Positions 31,772-40,608 of a stretch of 64,000 bases of DNA are shown one piece after another (within the stretch, counting starts at the first letter, position 1; the number at the start of each line of letters is the position of its first letter). Source of the stretch: Massilia pinisoli (GTDB lineage: Bacteria > Pseudomonadota > Gammaproteobacteria > Burkholderiales > Burkholderiaceae_D). The notes beneath the pieces were generated by a model. The model was not told the DNA's origin. It saw nothing but the letters and a program-made list of their open reading frames with translations, and searched no databases. Made by a program: the position numbers and the translations under genes. The stretch spans positions 62,001-126,000 of the forward strand of contig NZ_JANUGW010000009.1 of the NCBI RefSeq assembly GCF_024753285.1. The letters are read 5' to 3'.

Positions 31772-32464
31772 TTATTTTTCTTTCTCGGTCAGCATGTAGC
31801 CGACGCTGCGCACGGTCTTGATGAGCTTTTCCGCTTCCTTCAGCGCCTTGCGCAGGCGGAGGACGTGGACGTCGACCGTGCGCTCCTCGACCGCGGCGGC
31901 GTCGCCCCACACCTTGTCGAGCAGCTGGCTGCGCGAGAACACGCGCTCGCGGTGCGCCATCAGGAATTTCAGCAGGCGGTATTCGGCGTTGCCCATATCG
32001 AGCTGGCGGCCGTCCAGGGTGACGGTGCAGCTGGCCGGATCGAGCGTCACGGGGCCGGCCGACAGCGGCGCCTCCGCCAGGTGCGGACTCTTGCGCCGCA
32101 ACAGCGCCTTCGAGCGGGCCACCAGTTCGCGCGGCGAGAACGGCTTCGTCACGTAATCGTCGGCGCCCGTGTTCAGGCCCGCGATCTTGTCCTCTTCCAT
32201 GCTCTTCGCCGTCAGCATGATGACGGGGATGTCCTGGAAATCGCGGTCGCCGCGCAACCGGGACAGCAGCCGCAGGCCACTCTGGTCCGGCAGCATCCAG
32301 TCCAGCAGCAGCAGGTCGGGCCTGCCGTGCACGATCGAATCCCAGGCCGACGCCACGTTGGCGGCCGTGCGGATCTCCCAGCCCGTCTCGCGCAGGGAGT
32401 AGCTCACCAGTTCGACGATCGCCGGCTCATCCTCGACGATCAGCACGCTCGTGTTGGCCGCCAT
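31772..32464 (-). CDS. phoB: phosphate regulon response regulator PhoB
   Basis: A 230-residue OmpR-type regulator that binds Pho boxes when phosphorylated. The receiver domain has VEDEPAIVELV, LLLLDWMLPDQSG with the phospho-acceptor Asp near residue 54, and the Lys in DDYVTKPFSPREL. The C-terminal winged helix carries LDKVWGDAAAVEERTVDVHVLRLRK, the DNA-recognition part. A candidate target is the Pho box at 37113-37130. It lies 3 nt after phoU. Confidence 0.97.
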   Translation of the reverse strand: MAANTSVLIVEDEPAIVELVSYSLRETGWEIRTAANVASAWDSIVHGRPDLLLLDWMLPDQSGLRLLSRLRGDRDFQDIPVIMLTAKSMEEDKIAGLNTGADDYVTKPFSPRELVARSKALLRRKSPHLAEAPLSAGPVTLDPASCTVTLDGRQLDMGNAEYRLLKFLMAHRERVFSRSQLLDKVWGDAAAVEERTVDVHVLRLRKALKEAEKLIKTVRSVGYMLTEKEK

Positions 32465-32467
32465 CGA

Positions 32468-33172
32468 TCACCCTTCGCCATTGGCCGCCAGGGCGGCCGG
32501 TTTGCTATGGCGGATATCGCGTCCTTCGACGACATAGATCACGTATTCCGCGATGTTCTTGGCATGGTCGCCGATGCGCTCGATGGCCTTCGCGACCCAC
32601 AGCACGTCCAGCGCGGACGAGATCGTGCGCGGGTCTTCCATCATGAACGTGATGGTACTGCGCAGGATGGTGCGGAACTCGTGGTCGATCACGTCGTCCT
32701 GGGCGATGATCTGCACGGCGGCCTTGCCGTCCAGGCGCGCGAACGCGTCGAGCGCGTCGTGCAGCATGTCGGCGGTGGCGCGCGAGATCGTACGCACCGT
32801 CTCGTAGTGGTTGAAGCTGACCATGCCGCGTTCGTGCAGGCTCTTCGCCGTACGCGCGATCTTGGACGACTCGTCGCCGATGCGCTCGAGGTCCGTGATC
32901 ACCTTGATCGTCGCCATGATCGTACGCAGGTCGTTCGCGGCGGGCTGGCGGCGCACGATCAGGTGGCTGCAGGCGTCGTCCAGCTGCACTTCGAGCTGGT
33001 TGACGGAATGGTCGTCCGCGATGACCTTGTCGGCCTGTTCGGTATTGCCGACACGGAAACAGTTCAGCGCCTCGTCGAACTGCGTCTCCACCATGCCGCC
33101 CATCAGCAGCACCTTGGAACGAATCGCCTCCAACTCCTGGTCGTACTGCTTGGAAGAGTGCTCGCCTACCAT
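32468..33172 (-). CDS. phoU: phosphate transport regulator PhoU
   Basis: A 234-residue cytoplasmic, all-helical protein that links the Pst transporter to PhoR and limits phosphate uptake. Two PhoU repeats are visible, each with the E(D)...R.G..(A/S).NI-type metal motif: ITDLERIGDESSKIARTA and AKAIERIGDHAKNIAEYVIY. The N-terminus HSSKQYDQELEAIRSKVLLMGGMVE is typical. It follows pstB by 35 nt in the order pstB-phoU-phoB-phoR. Confidence 0.97.
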   Translation of the reverse strand: MVGEHSSKQYDQELEAIRSKVLLMGGMVETQFDEALNCFRVGNTEQADKVIADDHSVNQLEVQLDDACSHLIVRRQPAANDLRTIMATIKVITDLERIGDESSKIARTAKSLHERGMVSFNHYETVRTISRATADMLHDALDAFARLDGKAAVQIIAQDDVIDHEFRTILRSTITFMMEDPRTISSALDVLWVAKAIERIGDHAKNIAEYVIYVVEGRDIRHSKPAALAANGEG

Positions 33173-33207
33173 GTGTCCATCCTGTTCAATAATGTAATCT
33201 TACCGTA

Positions 33208-34029
33208 TCAGCCGAAGCGACCGGTGATGTAGTCCTGGGTCTCTTTACGGACCGGGTTCAGGAACAGCTGGTCGGTCTCGCCGAATTCCACCAGTTCGCC
33301 CAGGTACATATAGGCCGTGTAGTCGGAGCAGCGCGCCGCCTGCTGCATATTGTGCGTGACGATGGCGATCGTGTAGTCGCCTTTCAGTTCGCTGATCAGT
33401 TCCTCGATCTTCGCGGTCGAGATCGGGTCCAGTGCGGACGTCGGCTCGTCCAGCAGCAGCACGTCGGGCTTCACCGCGACGCCGCGCGCGATGCACAGGC
33501 GCTGCTGCTGGCCGCCCGACAGCGACAGGCCGCTCTTGTTCAACTTGTCTTTCACTTCGGTCCACAGCGCGGCCTTCTTCAACGCCCATTCCACGCGCTC
33601 ATCCATCTCGCCGCGGGACAGGTTCTCGTACAGGCGCACGCCGAACGCGATGTTGTCGTAGATGGACATCGGGAACGGCGTCGGCTTCTGGAACACCATG
33701 CCGATCTTCGCGCGCAGCATGTTCACGTCGACACCCGGCTCCAGGATGTTGCGGCCGCGGTACAGGATAGCGCCCTCGGCGCGCTGGCCCGGGTACAAGT
33801 CGTACATGCGGTTCAGCGTGCGCAGCAACGTCGACTTGCCGCAGCCGGACGGGCCGATGAACGCGGTGACCTGCTTGTCGTGGACGTCCAGGCTGACGTT
33901 CTTCAGGCTCTTCGTCTTACCGTAGTAAAAGTCCAGACCGGCGATCTCGATGGTCTTGGTCTTGGCCTTCGATGTGGTCGTCTGGGCCGGGGTGGACAGG
34001 GTCTGGGTCATCATGGTCGCTAAGGTCAT
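33208..34029 (-). CDS. pstB: phosphate ABC transporter ATP-binding protein PstB
   Basis: A 273-residue ATPase of the high-affinity phosphate importer. [16 protein letters not shown], Walker [32 protein letters not shown] (PstB-specific), the signature [14 protein letters not shown], and Walker [14 protein letters not shown] identify it. Residues 1-27 are a Thr-rich extension, so the Met at 34014 is an alternative start. The ATG at 34029 is one base after the pstA stop. Confidence 0.97.
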   Translation of the reverse strand: MTLATMMTQTLSTPAQTTTSKAKTKTIEIAGLDFYYGKTKSLKNVSLDVHDKQVTAFIGPSGCGKSTLLRTLNRMYDLYPGQRAEGAILYRGRNILEPGVDVNMLRAKIGMVFQKPTPFPMSIYDNIAFGVRLYENLSRGEMDERVEWALKKAALWTEVKDKLNKSGLSLSGGQQQRLCIARGVAVKPDVLLLDEPTSALDPISTAKIEELISELKGDYTIAIVTHNMQQAARCSDYTAYMYLGELVEFGETDQLFLNPVRKETQDYITGRFG

Positions 34030-34030
34030 C

Positions 34031-34885
34031 TTATTGCGGGTTCTTTTGGCGGAACAGCGTCCGCGACAGGATATTCAGCATGAGAACGCTGAACGTGACG
34101 AGCAGTGCGGCGCCCCACGCGAGGCTGCGCCAGTCTTCGTACGAGCTCATCGCGAACAGATAGATCGCCACCGGCAGGTTGGCCATCGGCTGCTTCATGT
34201 CGAGGCTGAAGAACTGGTTGTTCAGCGCGGTGAACAGCAGGGGTGCCGTCTCGCCGGCGATGCGGGCGACGGCGAGCAGCACGCCCGTCACGACGCCGGC
34301 CTTCACGGCGCGCAGGCGCACCGTCATCGACACCTTCCAGCGCGGCGCGCCCAGCGCGAACGCCGCTTCCAGCAGGCTGTTCGGCACGAGGTGCAGCATA
34401 TTGTCCGTCGTGCGCACGATGACGGGAATCGAGATCAGCGACAGCGCCACCGTGCCCGCATAACCGGAGAAATGCTGGAAGCGCGCGACGCACAGCGCGT
34501 ACACGAACAGGCCGATCACGATCGATGGCGCCGACAGCATGATGTCGGTGACGAAGCGCGTGACGGCGGCGAACTTGTTGTTCTGGCCGTACTCGGCCAA
34601 GTAGATGCCGGCGAGGATGCCGACTGGCGTCGAGATCGCGGTGGACAGGCCCACCATCATCAGGCTGCCGACGATGGCGTTGCGCACGCCGCCCGGGCTG
34701 CCCGGCGCAGGCGTGTCCATCGTGAACAGCGTGTGCGACAGCGCGCCGAAGCCATTGATCAGCAACGTCGCGAGGATCCACAGCAGGAAGCCGAGGCCGA
34801 TCGCCATCGCGAGCACGGACAGCGCGATGCCGATGCGGTGCCCGAGCAGCCGGCGGCGGTAGACGGAGTTGACGGCGGCATCCAT
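34031..34885 (-). CDS. pstA: phosphate ABC transporter permease PstA
   Basis: A 284-residue inner-membrane permease with six predicted membrane segments. The stretch [21 protein letters not shown] is the EAA loop that docks to PstB, and [20 protein letters not shown] is a characteristic PstA segment. Its ATG overlaps the pstC stop (TAATG), so the two permeases are translationally coupled. Confidence 0.97.
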   Translation of the reverse strand: MDAAVNSVYRRRLLGHRIGIALSVLAMAIGLGFLLWILATLLINGFGALSHTLFTMDTPAPGSPGGVRNAIVGSLMMVGLSTAISTPVGILAGIYLAEYGQNNKFAAVTRFVTDIMLSAPSIVIGLFVYALCVARFQHFSGYAGTVALSLISIPVIVRTTDNMLHLVPNSLLEAAFALGAPRWKVSMTVRLRAVKAGVVTGVLLAVARIAGETAPLLFTALNNQFFSLDMKQPMANLPVAIYLFAMSSYEDWRSLAWGAALLVTFSVLMLNILSRTLFRQKNPQ

Positions 34886-35904
34886 TACTTCACCCCTTCC
34901 TTGCGGGACATCCCGACGAGCATCAATTTGGCGGCCGACAGCACGATGAACGTGATGGCGAACAGGATCAGGCCCAGCGCGAACAGCGACGACACGTGCA
35001 GCGGCGAGCTGGCTTCGGCGAATTCGTTGGCGAGCGTGGAGGAAATCGAATTACCGGGCGCGAACAGCGACAGTGCGATGTCGTTCGCGTTACCGATGAC
35101 GAACGTGACGGCCATCGTCTCGCCCAGCGCACGGCCCAGGCCCAGCATCACGCCGCCCACGACACCCGCGCGGGTGTACGGCAGCACGATCTTGCGCACG
35201 ACTTCCCATTTGGTGCAGCCGAGGCCGTACGCGGACTCCTTCAGCACGGCCGGGACGATCTCGAACACGTCGCGCATGACGGAGGCGATGAACGGGATGA
35301 TCATGACGGCGAGGATCAGGCCCGCCGTCAGCAGGCCCAGGCCCATCGTGGGGCCCTGGAAAAACGGGCCGATGAACGGCAGCACGCCGAGCGTCTTTTT
35401 CAGCAGCGGCTGGACGTAATCGCCGAACAGCGGTGCGAACACGAACAGGCCCCACATGCCGTAGATGATCGACGGCACGCCCGCCAGCAGTTCGACGGCC
35501 ATGCCCATCGGGCGCCGCAGCCAGACGGGGCAGATCTCCGTGAGGAACAGGGCGATGCCGAAACTGATCGGGAACGCGACCAGCAGCGCGATGATGGACG
35601 TCACCAGCGTCCCCGTGATGGCGATCAGCGCGCCGAACTTGTCGTTGACGGGGTCCCATTCGTTCGTGACGAGGAAGGCTGCGCCGAACTCGCGGAACGC
35701 GGGCGCCGCGCCGATCGCGAGCGAGATGATGATGCCGACGAGGACGACGAGGACGCTCGCCGCGAACAGCAGGGTCACCTTGTGGAAGACGAAGTCCTGG
35801 ATGCGCTGCACGCGCATCGTGTTGCGCAGCGCGGCGTTGCGGGCCTCGTCCTGCAACGCGGCCTGGCCGCCAGCGTCGGCGGCAAGCGCGGTTTGTCCAT
35901 TCAT
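34885..35904 (-). CDS. pstC: phosphate ABC transporter permease PstC
   Basis: A 339-residue inner-membrane permease that pairs with PstA. Six membrane segments follow a cytoplasmic N-terminus of about 50 residues. [24 protein letters not shown] is the EAA loop and [19 protein letters not shown] a conserved late segment. The start at 35904 gives the expected N-terminus; the frame is open upstream to 35949, but that stretch runs into the pstS-pstC hairpin. Confidence 0.96.
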   Translation of the reverse strand: MNGQTALAADAGGQAALQDEARNAALRNTMRVQRIQDFVFHKVTLLFAASVLVVLVGIIISLAIGAAPAFREFGAAFLVTNEWDPVNDKFGALIAITGTLVTSIIALLVAFPISFGIALFLTEICPVWLRRPMGMAVELLAGVPSIIYGMWGLFVFAPLFGDYVQPLLKKTLGVLPFIGPFFQGPTMGLGLLTAGLILAVMIIPFIASVMRDVFEIVPAVLKESAYGLGCTKWEVVRKIVLPYTRAGVVGGVMLGLGRALGETMAVTFVIGNANDIALSLFAPGNSISSTLANEFAEASSPLHVSSLFALGLILFAITFIVLSAAKLMLVGMSRKEGVK

Positions 35905-35938
35905 GTGTTTGTCCAATTTATTACCTGCAGCAAAACGC

Positions 35939-35983
35939 GTCGCTCCCACCCTCCCGACCGCTCGCCGGGACGGTGGGAGCGAC
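35939..35983 (-). terminator. strong hairpin between pstS and pstC
   Basis: GTCGCTCCCACC (35939-35950) and its exact complement GGTGGGAGCGAC (35972-35983) form a 12-bp stem, extended by an inner TCCCG/CGGGA stem. The reverse strand reaches TTTT three bases after it. Such structures usually give partial termination or mRNA protection so the binding protein exceeds the permease; here that is inferred. Confidence 0.8.
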
Positions 35984-36010
35984 GCTACCCACGATGCGGG
36001 ATTTGCTCAA

Positions 36011-37054
36011 TTACCAGATCGCCTTGCCCGACGCGTCTTTCAGATTGTTCTTCCAGGCCGTTTCCACGAGCTTGGTGACGGCATCCGGCATCGGCACGTA
36101 ATCCAGTTCCGTCGCGGCGGCGGCGCCGTTCTTGAACGCGTAGTCGAAGAACTTCAGCACGTCCTTGCCTTTGGCAGCGTCGGCCTGCTGCTTGTGCACG
36201 ATGGCGTACGTCACACCGGTGATCGGCCACGCGGCCTTGCCCGGCTGATCGGTCAGCACGACGCCGAAGCCCGGTGCCTTGACCCAGTCGGCGTTGGCGG
36301 CGGCGGCCTTGAACGCGTCGTCGTCCGGCTGCAGGAAGTTGCCGTCGTGGTTCTTCAGCTGGGTGTGCGCCAGCTTGTTCTTCTTCGAGTAGGCCCACTC
36401 GACATAACCGATCGAGCCCTTGATGCGCTGGACGTTGGCGGCGACGCCGTCATTGCCCTTGCCGCCCACGCCGACGACCCATTTCACGGCGGTACCGGCA
36501 CCGATCTTCGCCTTGAAGTCGGCGTTGGTCTGCGACAGGTAGTTCGTGAACAGGAACGACGTGCCCGAACCGTCGGCGCGGTGCACGACCGTGATGTCTT
36601 CGGCCGGCAGCTTGACACCCGGGTTCAGGGCGACGATTTCCTTGTCGTTCCACTTGGTGACCTTGCCGAGGTAGATGTCGGCCAGCACGGGGCCCGTCAG
36701 CTTCAGCTGGCCGGGAGCAACACCTTCCAGGTTGACGATGGCGACGACGCCGCCCATGATCGTCGGGAACTGCATCAGGCCCGCCTCATTCAACTCTTCG
36801 ACCGGCAGCGGCATGTCCGACGCGCCGAAGTCGACGGTCTTGGCCTTGATCTGCTTGATGCCGGCGCCCGAACCGATCGATTGGTAGTTCAGGCCGTTGC
36901 CGCTGGTCTTCTTGTACATCTCCGCCCACTTCGAATAGATCGGGTAGGCGAAGGTCGAACCAGCACCGGTGATGTCGGCGGCCAGCGTCGCGGTGCTCGC
37001 GAACGCAGCGGTGGTGCCGATGATGATGGTTGCCAGCAGTTGCTTCATGCGCAT
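36011..37054 (-). CDS. pstS: periplasmic phosphate-binding protein PstS
   Basis: A 347-residue secreted protein that captures phosphate for PstCAB. A signal peptide (about residues 1-26, ending TLAAD) precedes ITGAGSTFAYPIYSKW, SIGSGAGIKQI, DFGASDMPL and VHRADGSGTSFLFTNYL, which contain the Thr, Ser, Asp and Arg that bind phosphate in the family. ATG 37054 follows AAGGA at a good distance; ATG 37048 is possible. It is first in the pst-pho operon and has a Pho box upstream. Confidence 0.98.
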   Translation of the reverse strand: MRMKQLLATIIIGTTAAFASTATLAADITGAGSTFAYPIYSKWAEMYKKTSGNGLNYQSIGSGAGIKQIKAKTVDFGASDMPLPVEELNEAGLMQFPTIMGGVVAIVNLEGVAPGQLKLTGPVLADIYLGKVTKWNDKEIVALNPGVKLPAEDITVVHRADGSGTSFLFTNYLSQTNADFKAKIGAGTAVKWVVGVGGKGNDGVAANVQRIKGSIGYVEWAYSKKNKLAHTQLKNHDGNFLQPDDDAFKAAAANADWVKAPGFGVVLTDQPGKAAWPITGVTYAIVHKQQADAAKGKDVLKFFDYAFKNGAAAATELDYVPMPDAVTKLVETAWKNNLKDASGKAIW

Positions 37055-37096
37055 ATCAAGTCCTTTGTTGAGGTAGTGACACGGTTGATGCTGCGC

Positions 37097-37130
37097 AGTG
37101 TAGAGAGCAAATATGACGGCTTTATGACAT
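37097..37130 (-). promoter_or_regulatory. Pho box and -10 element of pstS
   Basis: On the reverse strand an 18-bp box (37130-37113, ATGTCATAAAGCCGTCAT) matches the two-repeat Pho box closely. A -10-like TACACT (37102-37097) lies 10 nt downstream, the spacing usual for PhoB-activated promoters that lack a -35. A further TGTCATA half-site lies exactly 22 bp upstream (37152-37146), suggesting a tandem of 11-bp units. Confidence 0.85.
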
Positions 37131-37243
37131 GGTCGATTCGGCCATATGACATCCGGCCTGCATAATGTGACATGTCAAAAAATCGTGTCACACGCTTGCC
37201 GGCGGCCGTCATATTGCTGTGCGTCCGGTCGTGCAAAAGCGCC

Positions 37244-37271
37244 TTGTAAATGCCTCGGCATTTGCTATGTT
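37244..37271 (+). promoter_or_regulatory. possible sigma-70 promoter for the 38-residue ORF
   Basis: TTGTAA (37244-37249), a 16-nt spacer and TATGTT (37266-37271) form a moderate promoter facing away from pstS. It would start transcripts about 85 nt before the small open frame at 37361. Confidence 0.4.
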
Positions 37272-37360
37272 GAAGATATCGAAAAGCATGGAGGATTTGT
37301 CCTACAAACTGAACAATCGACAAGTCAGGCAGGATCGGAGGGAGCGCCCAACGGCGTTCG

Positions 37361-37477
37361 ATGGTTATGTTATTTATTTCTGGAATGCTGACCGGTATCG
37401 TCGTCCTCGTGTTGTACGAGGTGATCTCGGAAGGTATCGGCAGTTCGCAAAAATTGCACGACCGCTATCACGAATAG
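37361..37477 (+). CDS. candidate 38-residue single-pass membrane protein
   Basis: An open frame of 38 codons reading MVMLFISGMLTGIVVLVLYE and then a polar C-terminus ending LHDRYHE. One hydrophobic helix (about residues 2-20) is followed by a charged tail, the layout of many regulatory small membrane proteins. It is the only plausible gene in the 430-nt gap between the Pho box and the PilZ gene, has a possible promoter at 37244 and ends 31 nt before a terminator. Against it, the GGAGG upstream is about 20 nt from the first ATG, and its first codons are more AT-rich than in neighbouring genes. I do not recognise a family. Confidence 0.4.
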   Translation: MVMLFISGMLTGIVVLVLYEVISEGIGSSQKLHDRYHE

Positions 37478-37508
37478 CATTGGAGACCGATGAGGCCTCA
37501 TCAAAGAA

Positions 37509-37540
37509 AAAGCGGCGGGGCCCGAGGCGCTCGCCGCTTT
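37509..37540. terminator. bidirectional terminator between small ORF and PilZ gene
   Basis: AAAGCGGCG (37509-37517) pairs with CGCCGCTTT (37532-37540). A and T runs on both sides let it end transcripts from the PilZ gene (reverse) and from any forward transcript of the small open frame. Confidence 0.85.
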
Positions 37541-37563
37541 TCTTGTCGCCACTACGAGCGAGG

Positions 37564-37881
37564 TCAGCGCAGGAAGCGCGACAGCTTGCCCATCGCCGCC
37601 AGGTCCAGGTTCATGAACTGGAAGCCGGCCTTGAATTCGCCGCTGCTGAAAATGCAATACATGACCTTGGCACGCGCCTGCAGGGGGAACGGCTCGCCGT
37701 CGACGAGCAGGTCGAAGGCAACGTGGCCCGTCTGCCCCGTCTGCAGCGGATTGGGCACCGTGACGCTGACGCCGTTGGCGCCGATGTCGGACGTGCGGCC
37801 CTGGACGGGCGCCTGCCCTTCCATCGCCAACATTGCCCTTACTTTCAAGATCTTGCGTGCGGAAGTCCTTTGATCTGCCAC
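37564..37881 (-). CDS. PilZ-domain protein (putative c-di-GMP receptor)
   Basis: A 105-residue soluble protein that is essentially one PilZ domain. The early ADQRTSARKILKVRAML holds a reduced RxxxR-like element and GRTSDIGANGVSVTVP is the second motif (D/N-x-S-x-x-G, here SDIGANGVSV), so c-di-GMP binding is plausible but not certain. The C-terminus has KAGFQFMNLD. The start is the GTG at 37881, six bases after AGG; the upstream ATG at 37971 adds 30 residues that do not fit. It lies 86 nt after radA. The window also encodes a GGDEF-EAL protein that could set its ligand level. Confidence 0.8.
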   Translation of the reverse strand: MADQRTSARKILKVRAMLAMEGQAPVQGRTSDIGANGVSVTVPNPLQTGQTGHVAFDLLVDGEPFPLQARAKVMYCIFSSGEFKAGFQFMNLDLAAMGKLSRFLR

Positions 37882-37967
37882 GATAGCCTGTGATGCGTTT
37901 GGAAACGAGGTGGCATTATAGGGGCAAACGGCGTTCCGTGTATTGCCGTGCGCCAATCCCAACCACG

Positions 37968-39347
37968 TCAATCGAGTTCGCGCAGCTTGCTGAACGCCTC
38001 GTCGATGCGCTCGACGGCCACGATGTTCATTCCTTCAATCTTTTGCTTCGGCACATTTGCCTTCGGGATCACGGCGACGGAGAAGCCGAGCTTCGCCGCC
38101 TCGCGCAGGCGTTCCTGGCCGCGCGGCGCGGGGCGGATCTCGCCCGCGAGGCCCACTTCGCCGAACACGACGAGACCGCGCGGCAGCGCCTTGTTGCGCA
38201 TCGATGAATTAATGGCAAGCAGCACAGCGAGGTCCGCCGCCGGCTCCGTGATCTTGACGCCGCCGACGGCGTTGATGAAAACGTCCTGGTCGAACGCGGC
38301 AATGCCCGCGTGGCGGTGCAGCACGGCGAGCAGCATCGCGAGACGATTCTGCTCCAGGCCGACGGACAGTCGGCGCGCGTTCGGCAGATGACTCGCGTCG
38401 ACGAGCGCCTGCACCTCGACGAGCAGCGGCCGCGTCCCCTCCTGCGTCACCATCACGCAGGAACCGGGCACCTGGCTGTCGTGTTGCGAAAGAAATAACG
38501 CAGACGGGTTCGACACCCCTTTGAGACCTTTTTCCGTCATCGCGAACACGCCCAGCTCGTTGACGGCGCCGAAACGGTTCTTGATGGCGCGCACGAGGCG
38601 GAAGCTCGACTGCGTATCGCCCTCGAAATACAGCACCGTGTCGACGATGTGCTCCAGCACGCGCGGGCCCGCCAGTGCGCCCTCCTTCGTCACGTGGCCG
38701 ACGAGGATGATGGTCACGCCGGTCTGCTTGGCGACGCGCGTGAGCTGCGCTGCGCATTCGCGCACCTGCGACACGGACCCGGGCGCCGACGTCAGCGCGT
38801 CGGAGTACAAGGTCTGGATCGAGTCGATGACCGCGACGTCGGGCTTCAGGTCGGCGATCGTGCCGAGGATTTTCTCCAGCTGGATCTCGGCCTGCAATTT
38901 CAAATCCTTTGCCTCGACCTGCAAGCGGCGCGCACGCAGGGCGATCTGGGCGCCGGATTCCTCGCCCGAGACGTACAAGGTGCTGCGCGCCGTCGCGAGG
39001 TTCGCGAGCGCCTGCAGCAGCAACGTGGACTTGCCGATGCCGGGATCGCCGCCGATCAGCACGACGCCGCCCGCGACGAGGCCACCGCCCAGCACGCGGT
39101 CGAATTCGTCGATGCCGGTGCCGAAACGCGGCACGTCGATCGCCTCGATGTCCTTCAGCGACAGCACGGGCGCCGTCTGCGCGAGGCTCTTGTGCATATG
39201 CGCCGCCTGCGACATGCGGTTCAGGCCCTGCGTCTCGACCTGCTCGGTCATCGTGTTCCAGGCCTTGCAGTCGGTGCACTGGCCGGTCCAGCGGCTGGAG
39301 ACGCTGCCGCAATCGCTGCAGACGAAACTGGTACGGGGTTTAGCCAT
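37968..39347 (-). CDS. radA: DNA repair protein RadA
   Basis: A 459-residue RecA-like helicase that aids branch migration in recombination. A zinc finger (CSDCG near residue 10 and CTDCKAW near 24) is followed by Walker A GGDPGIGKSTLLLQ (about 103), the RadA-specific KNRFG motif (RAIKNRFGAVNELG) and a C-terminal Lon-like domain (LRLSVGLEQNR region to VVFGEVGLAGEIRPAPRGQ). The ATG lies 10 nt after alr, so the genes share a message. Confidence 0.98.
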   Translation of the reverse strand: MAKPRTSFVCSDCGSVSSRWTGQCTDCKAWNTMTEQVETQGLNRMSQAAHMHKSLAQTAPVLSLKDIEAIDVPRFGTGIDEFDRVLGGGLVAGGVVLIGGDPGIGKSTLLLQALANLATARSTLYVSGEESGAQIALRARRLQVEAKDLKLQAEIQLEKILGTIADLKPDVAVIDSIQTLYSDALTSAPGSVSQVRECAAQLTRVAKQTGVTIILVGHVTKEGALAGPRVLEHIVDTVLYFEGDTQSSFRLVRAIKNRFGAVNELGVFAMTEKGLKGVSNPSALFLSQHDSQVPGSCVMVTQEGTRPLLVEVQALVDASHLPNARRLSVGLEQNRLAMLLAVLHRHAGIAAFDQDVFINAVGGVKITEPAADLAVLLAINSSMRNKALPRGLVVFGEVGLAGEIRPAPRGQERLREAAKLGFSVAVIPKANVPKQKIEGMNIVAVERIDEAFSKLRELD

Positions 39348-39357
39348 GGTTCCTTAC

Positions 39358-40470
39358 TTATAAAATGGGATCGCACCCGAGCGGCGCCTCGGCCACGCGC
39401 ACGCGCGGCGCCACGGCGCACATCAATTCATAGCCGATCGTGCCGGCGGCCTGCGCCACCTCGTCGATCGGGAGGCCGTCGCCCCACAGTGTGACCTTGC
39501 TGCCGACATGCGCATTCGCGATCGGGGACAGGTCGACGGCCATCATGTCCATCGACACGCGGCCGACGAGCGTCGTGCGCACGCCGTCCACGAGGACGGG
39601 TGTGCCGTGTTCCGCGTGGCGCGGGTAGCCGTCCGCATAGCCGCAGGCGACGACGCCGATCGTCATGGGGCGGTCCGCCTGAAAGCGGCTGCCGTAGCCC
39701 ACGCTGTCGCCGGGTTCAAGGCGCTGGATGCCGATGATTTCCGATTTCAGGGTCATCGTCGGCAACAGGCCGTAATCCTTGGCCGACCGCCCGCCTGGCG
39801 TGCCGCCGTACAGCATGATGCCGGGCCGGACCCAGTCGTTTTGCAATTCCTGGACGAGCTCGGCGGTGTGCAGCACCCCGCCGGAATTCGACAGGCTGCG
39901 CTCGCCCGGCAAGCCATCGGCACCGAGGCGGAAGCGCCGCACCTGCTCGCCGATCGACAGGCGCGGATGTTCCAGCTCGTCCGCGTTCGCGAAATGCGTC
40001 ATCAACGTGATGTTGCGGATGCCGGGGATGGCGCGGAGGCGGCCGTACGCCGCGGCGAAATCTTCCGGACGGAAGCCCAGGCGGTTCATCCCCGTATTCA
40101 TCTTGAGGTGCACGTCGATGGGGCGGTACAGCTGCGTGTACTCGAGCATCTTGACCTGCTCGATGCAGTGCACGGTGCTGTCGATGCCGTGCTCGGCCAG
40201 CAGCGGGATGTCGGACGTGTCGAAGATTCCTTCTAATAACAGGATCGGCTTCGTCCAGCCCAGCGCGCGCAGGCGCAGCGCGTTGTCCGTCTCGATCAGC
40301 GCAAGGCCGTCCGCTTGGGCGAAGCCACGGACGCCCCGCTCCAGCCCGTGACCATACGCATTCGCCTTGACCACGGCCCAGACGCGCGCCTGCGGCGCGC
40401 ATGCGCGCGCACGGGCCAGATTGTGCTGCATGGAGTCGAGATGGATGGTGGCGTGCAGGGGACGTGGCAT
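39358..40470 (-). CDS. alr: alanine racemase
   Basis: A 370-residue PLP enzyme giving D-alanine for peptidoglycan. VWAVVKANAYGHG carries the Schiff-base Lys near residue 34, MTHFANADE and GDSVGYGSRF (the catalytic Tyr near residue 260) are conserved, and the C-terminus has VSMDMMAVDLS. Length is normal. It is divergent from lplT and heads an alr-radA pair. Confidence 0.97.
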   Translation of the reverse strand: MPRPLHATIHLDSMQHNLARARACAPQARVWAVVKANAYGHGLERGVRGFAQADGLALIETDNALRLRALGWTKPILLLEGIFDTSDIPLLAEHGIDSTVHCIEQVKMLEYTQLYRPIDVHLKMNTGMNRLGFRPEDFAAAYGRLRAIPGIRNITLMTHFANADELEHPRLSIGEQVRRFRLGADGLPGERSLSNSGGVLHTAELVQELQNDWVRPGIMLYGGTPGGRSAKDYGLLPTMTLKSEIIGIQRLEPGDSVGYGSRFQADRPMTIGVVACGYADGYPRHAEHGTPVLVDGVRTTLVGRVSMDMMAVDLSPIANAHVGSKVTLWGDGLPIDEVAQAAGTIGYELMCAVAPRVRVAEAPLGCDPIL

Positions 40471-40549
40471 GGCTTGCAGATGGGGGCGGTCGACCGGGAA
40501 CGAAAGGTTTATTTTACCTGCGGCAGTGAAATGCCGTATTGTCGATTCC

Positions 40550-40578
40550 TTGGGCGAACCCGTCTTTCATGGTATAAA
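40550..40578 (+). promoter_or_regulatory. sigma-70 promoter of lplT
   Basis: TTGGGC (40550-40555), a 17-nt spacer and TATAAA (40573-40578) precede the lplT ATG by 30 nt. The predicted leader is about 24 nt and has no obvious ribosome site. Confidence 0.8.
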
Positions 40579-40608
40579 GCAACCCATCCAGTTTTTTGAA
40601 CCTCTCGA

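Noticed and set aside
37219..37893. A forward open frame of 224 codons across the pstS-PilZ gap
   Set aside because: Most of it is antisense to the PilZ gene and it crosses the bidirectional terminator. Only the 38-codon frame at 37361 looks worth testing.
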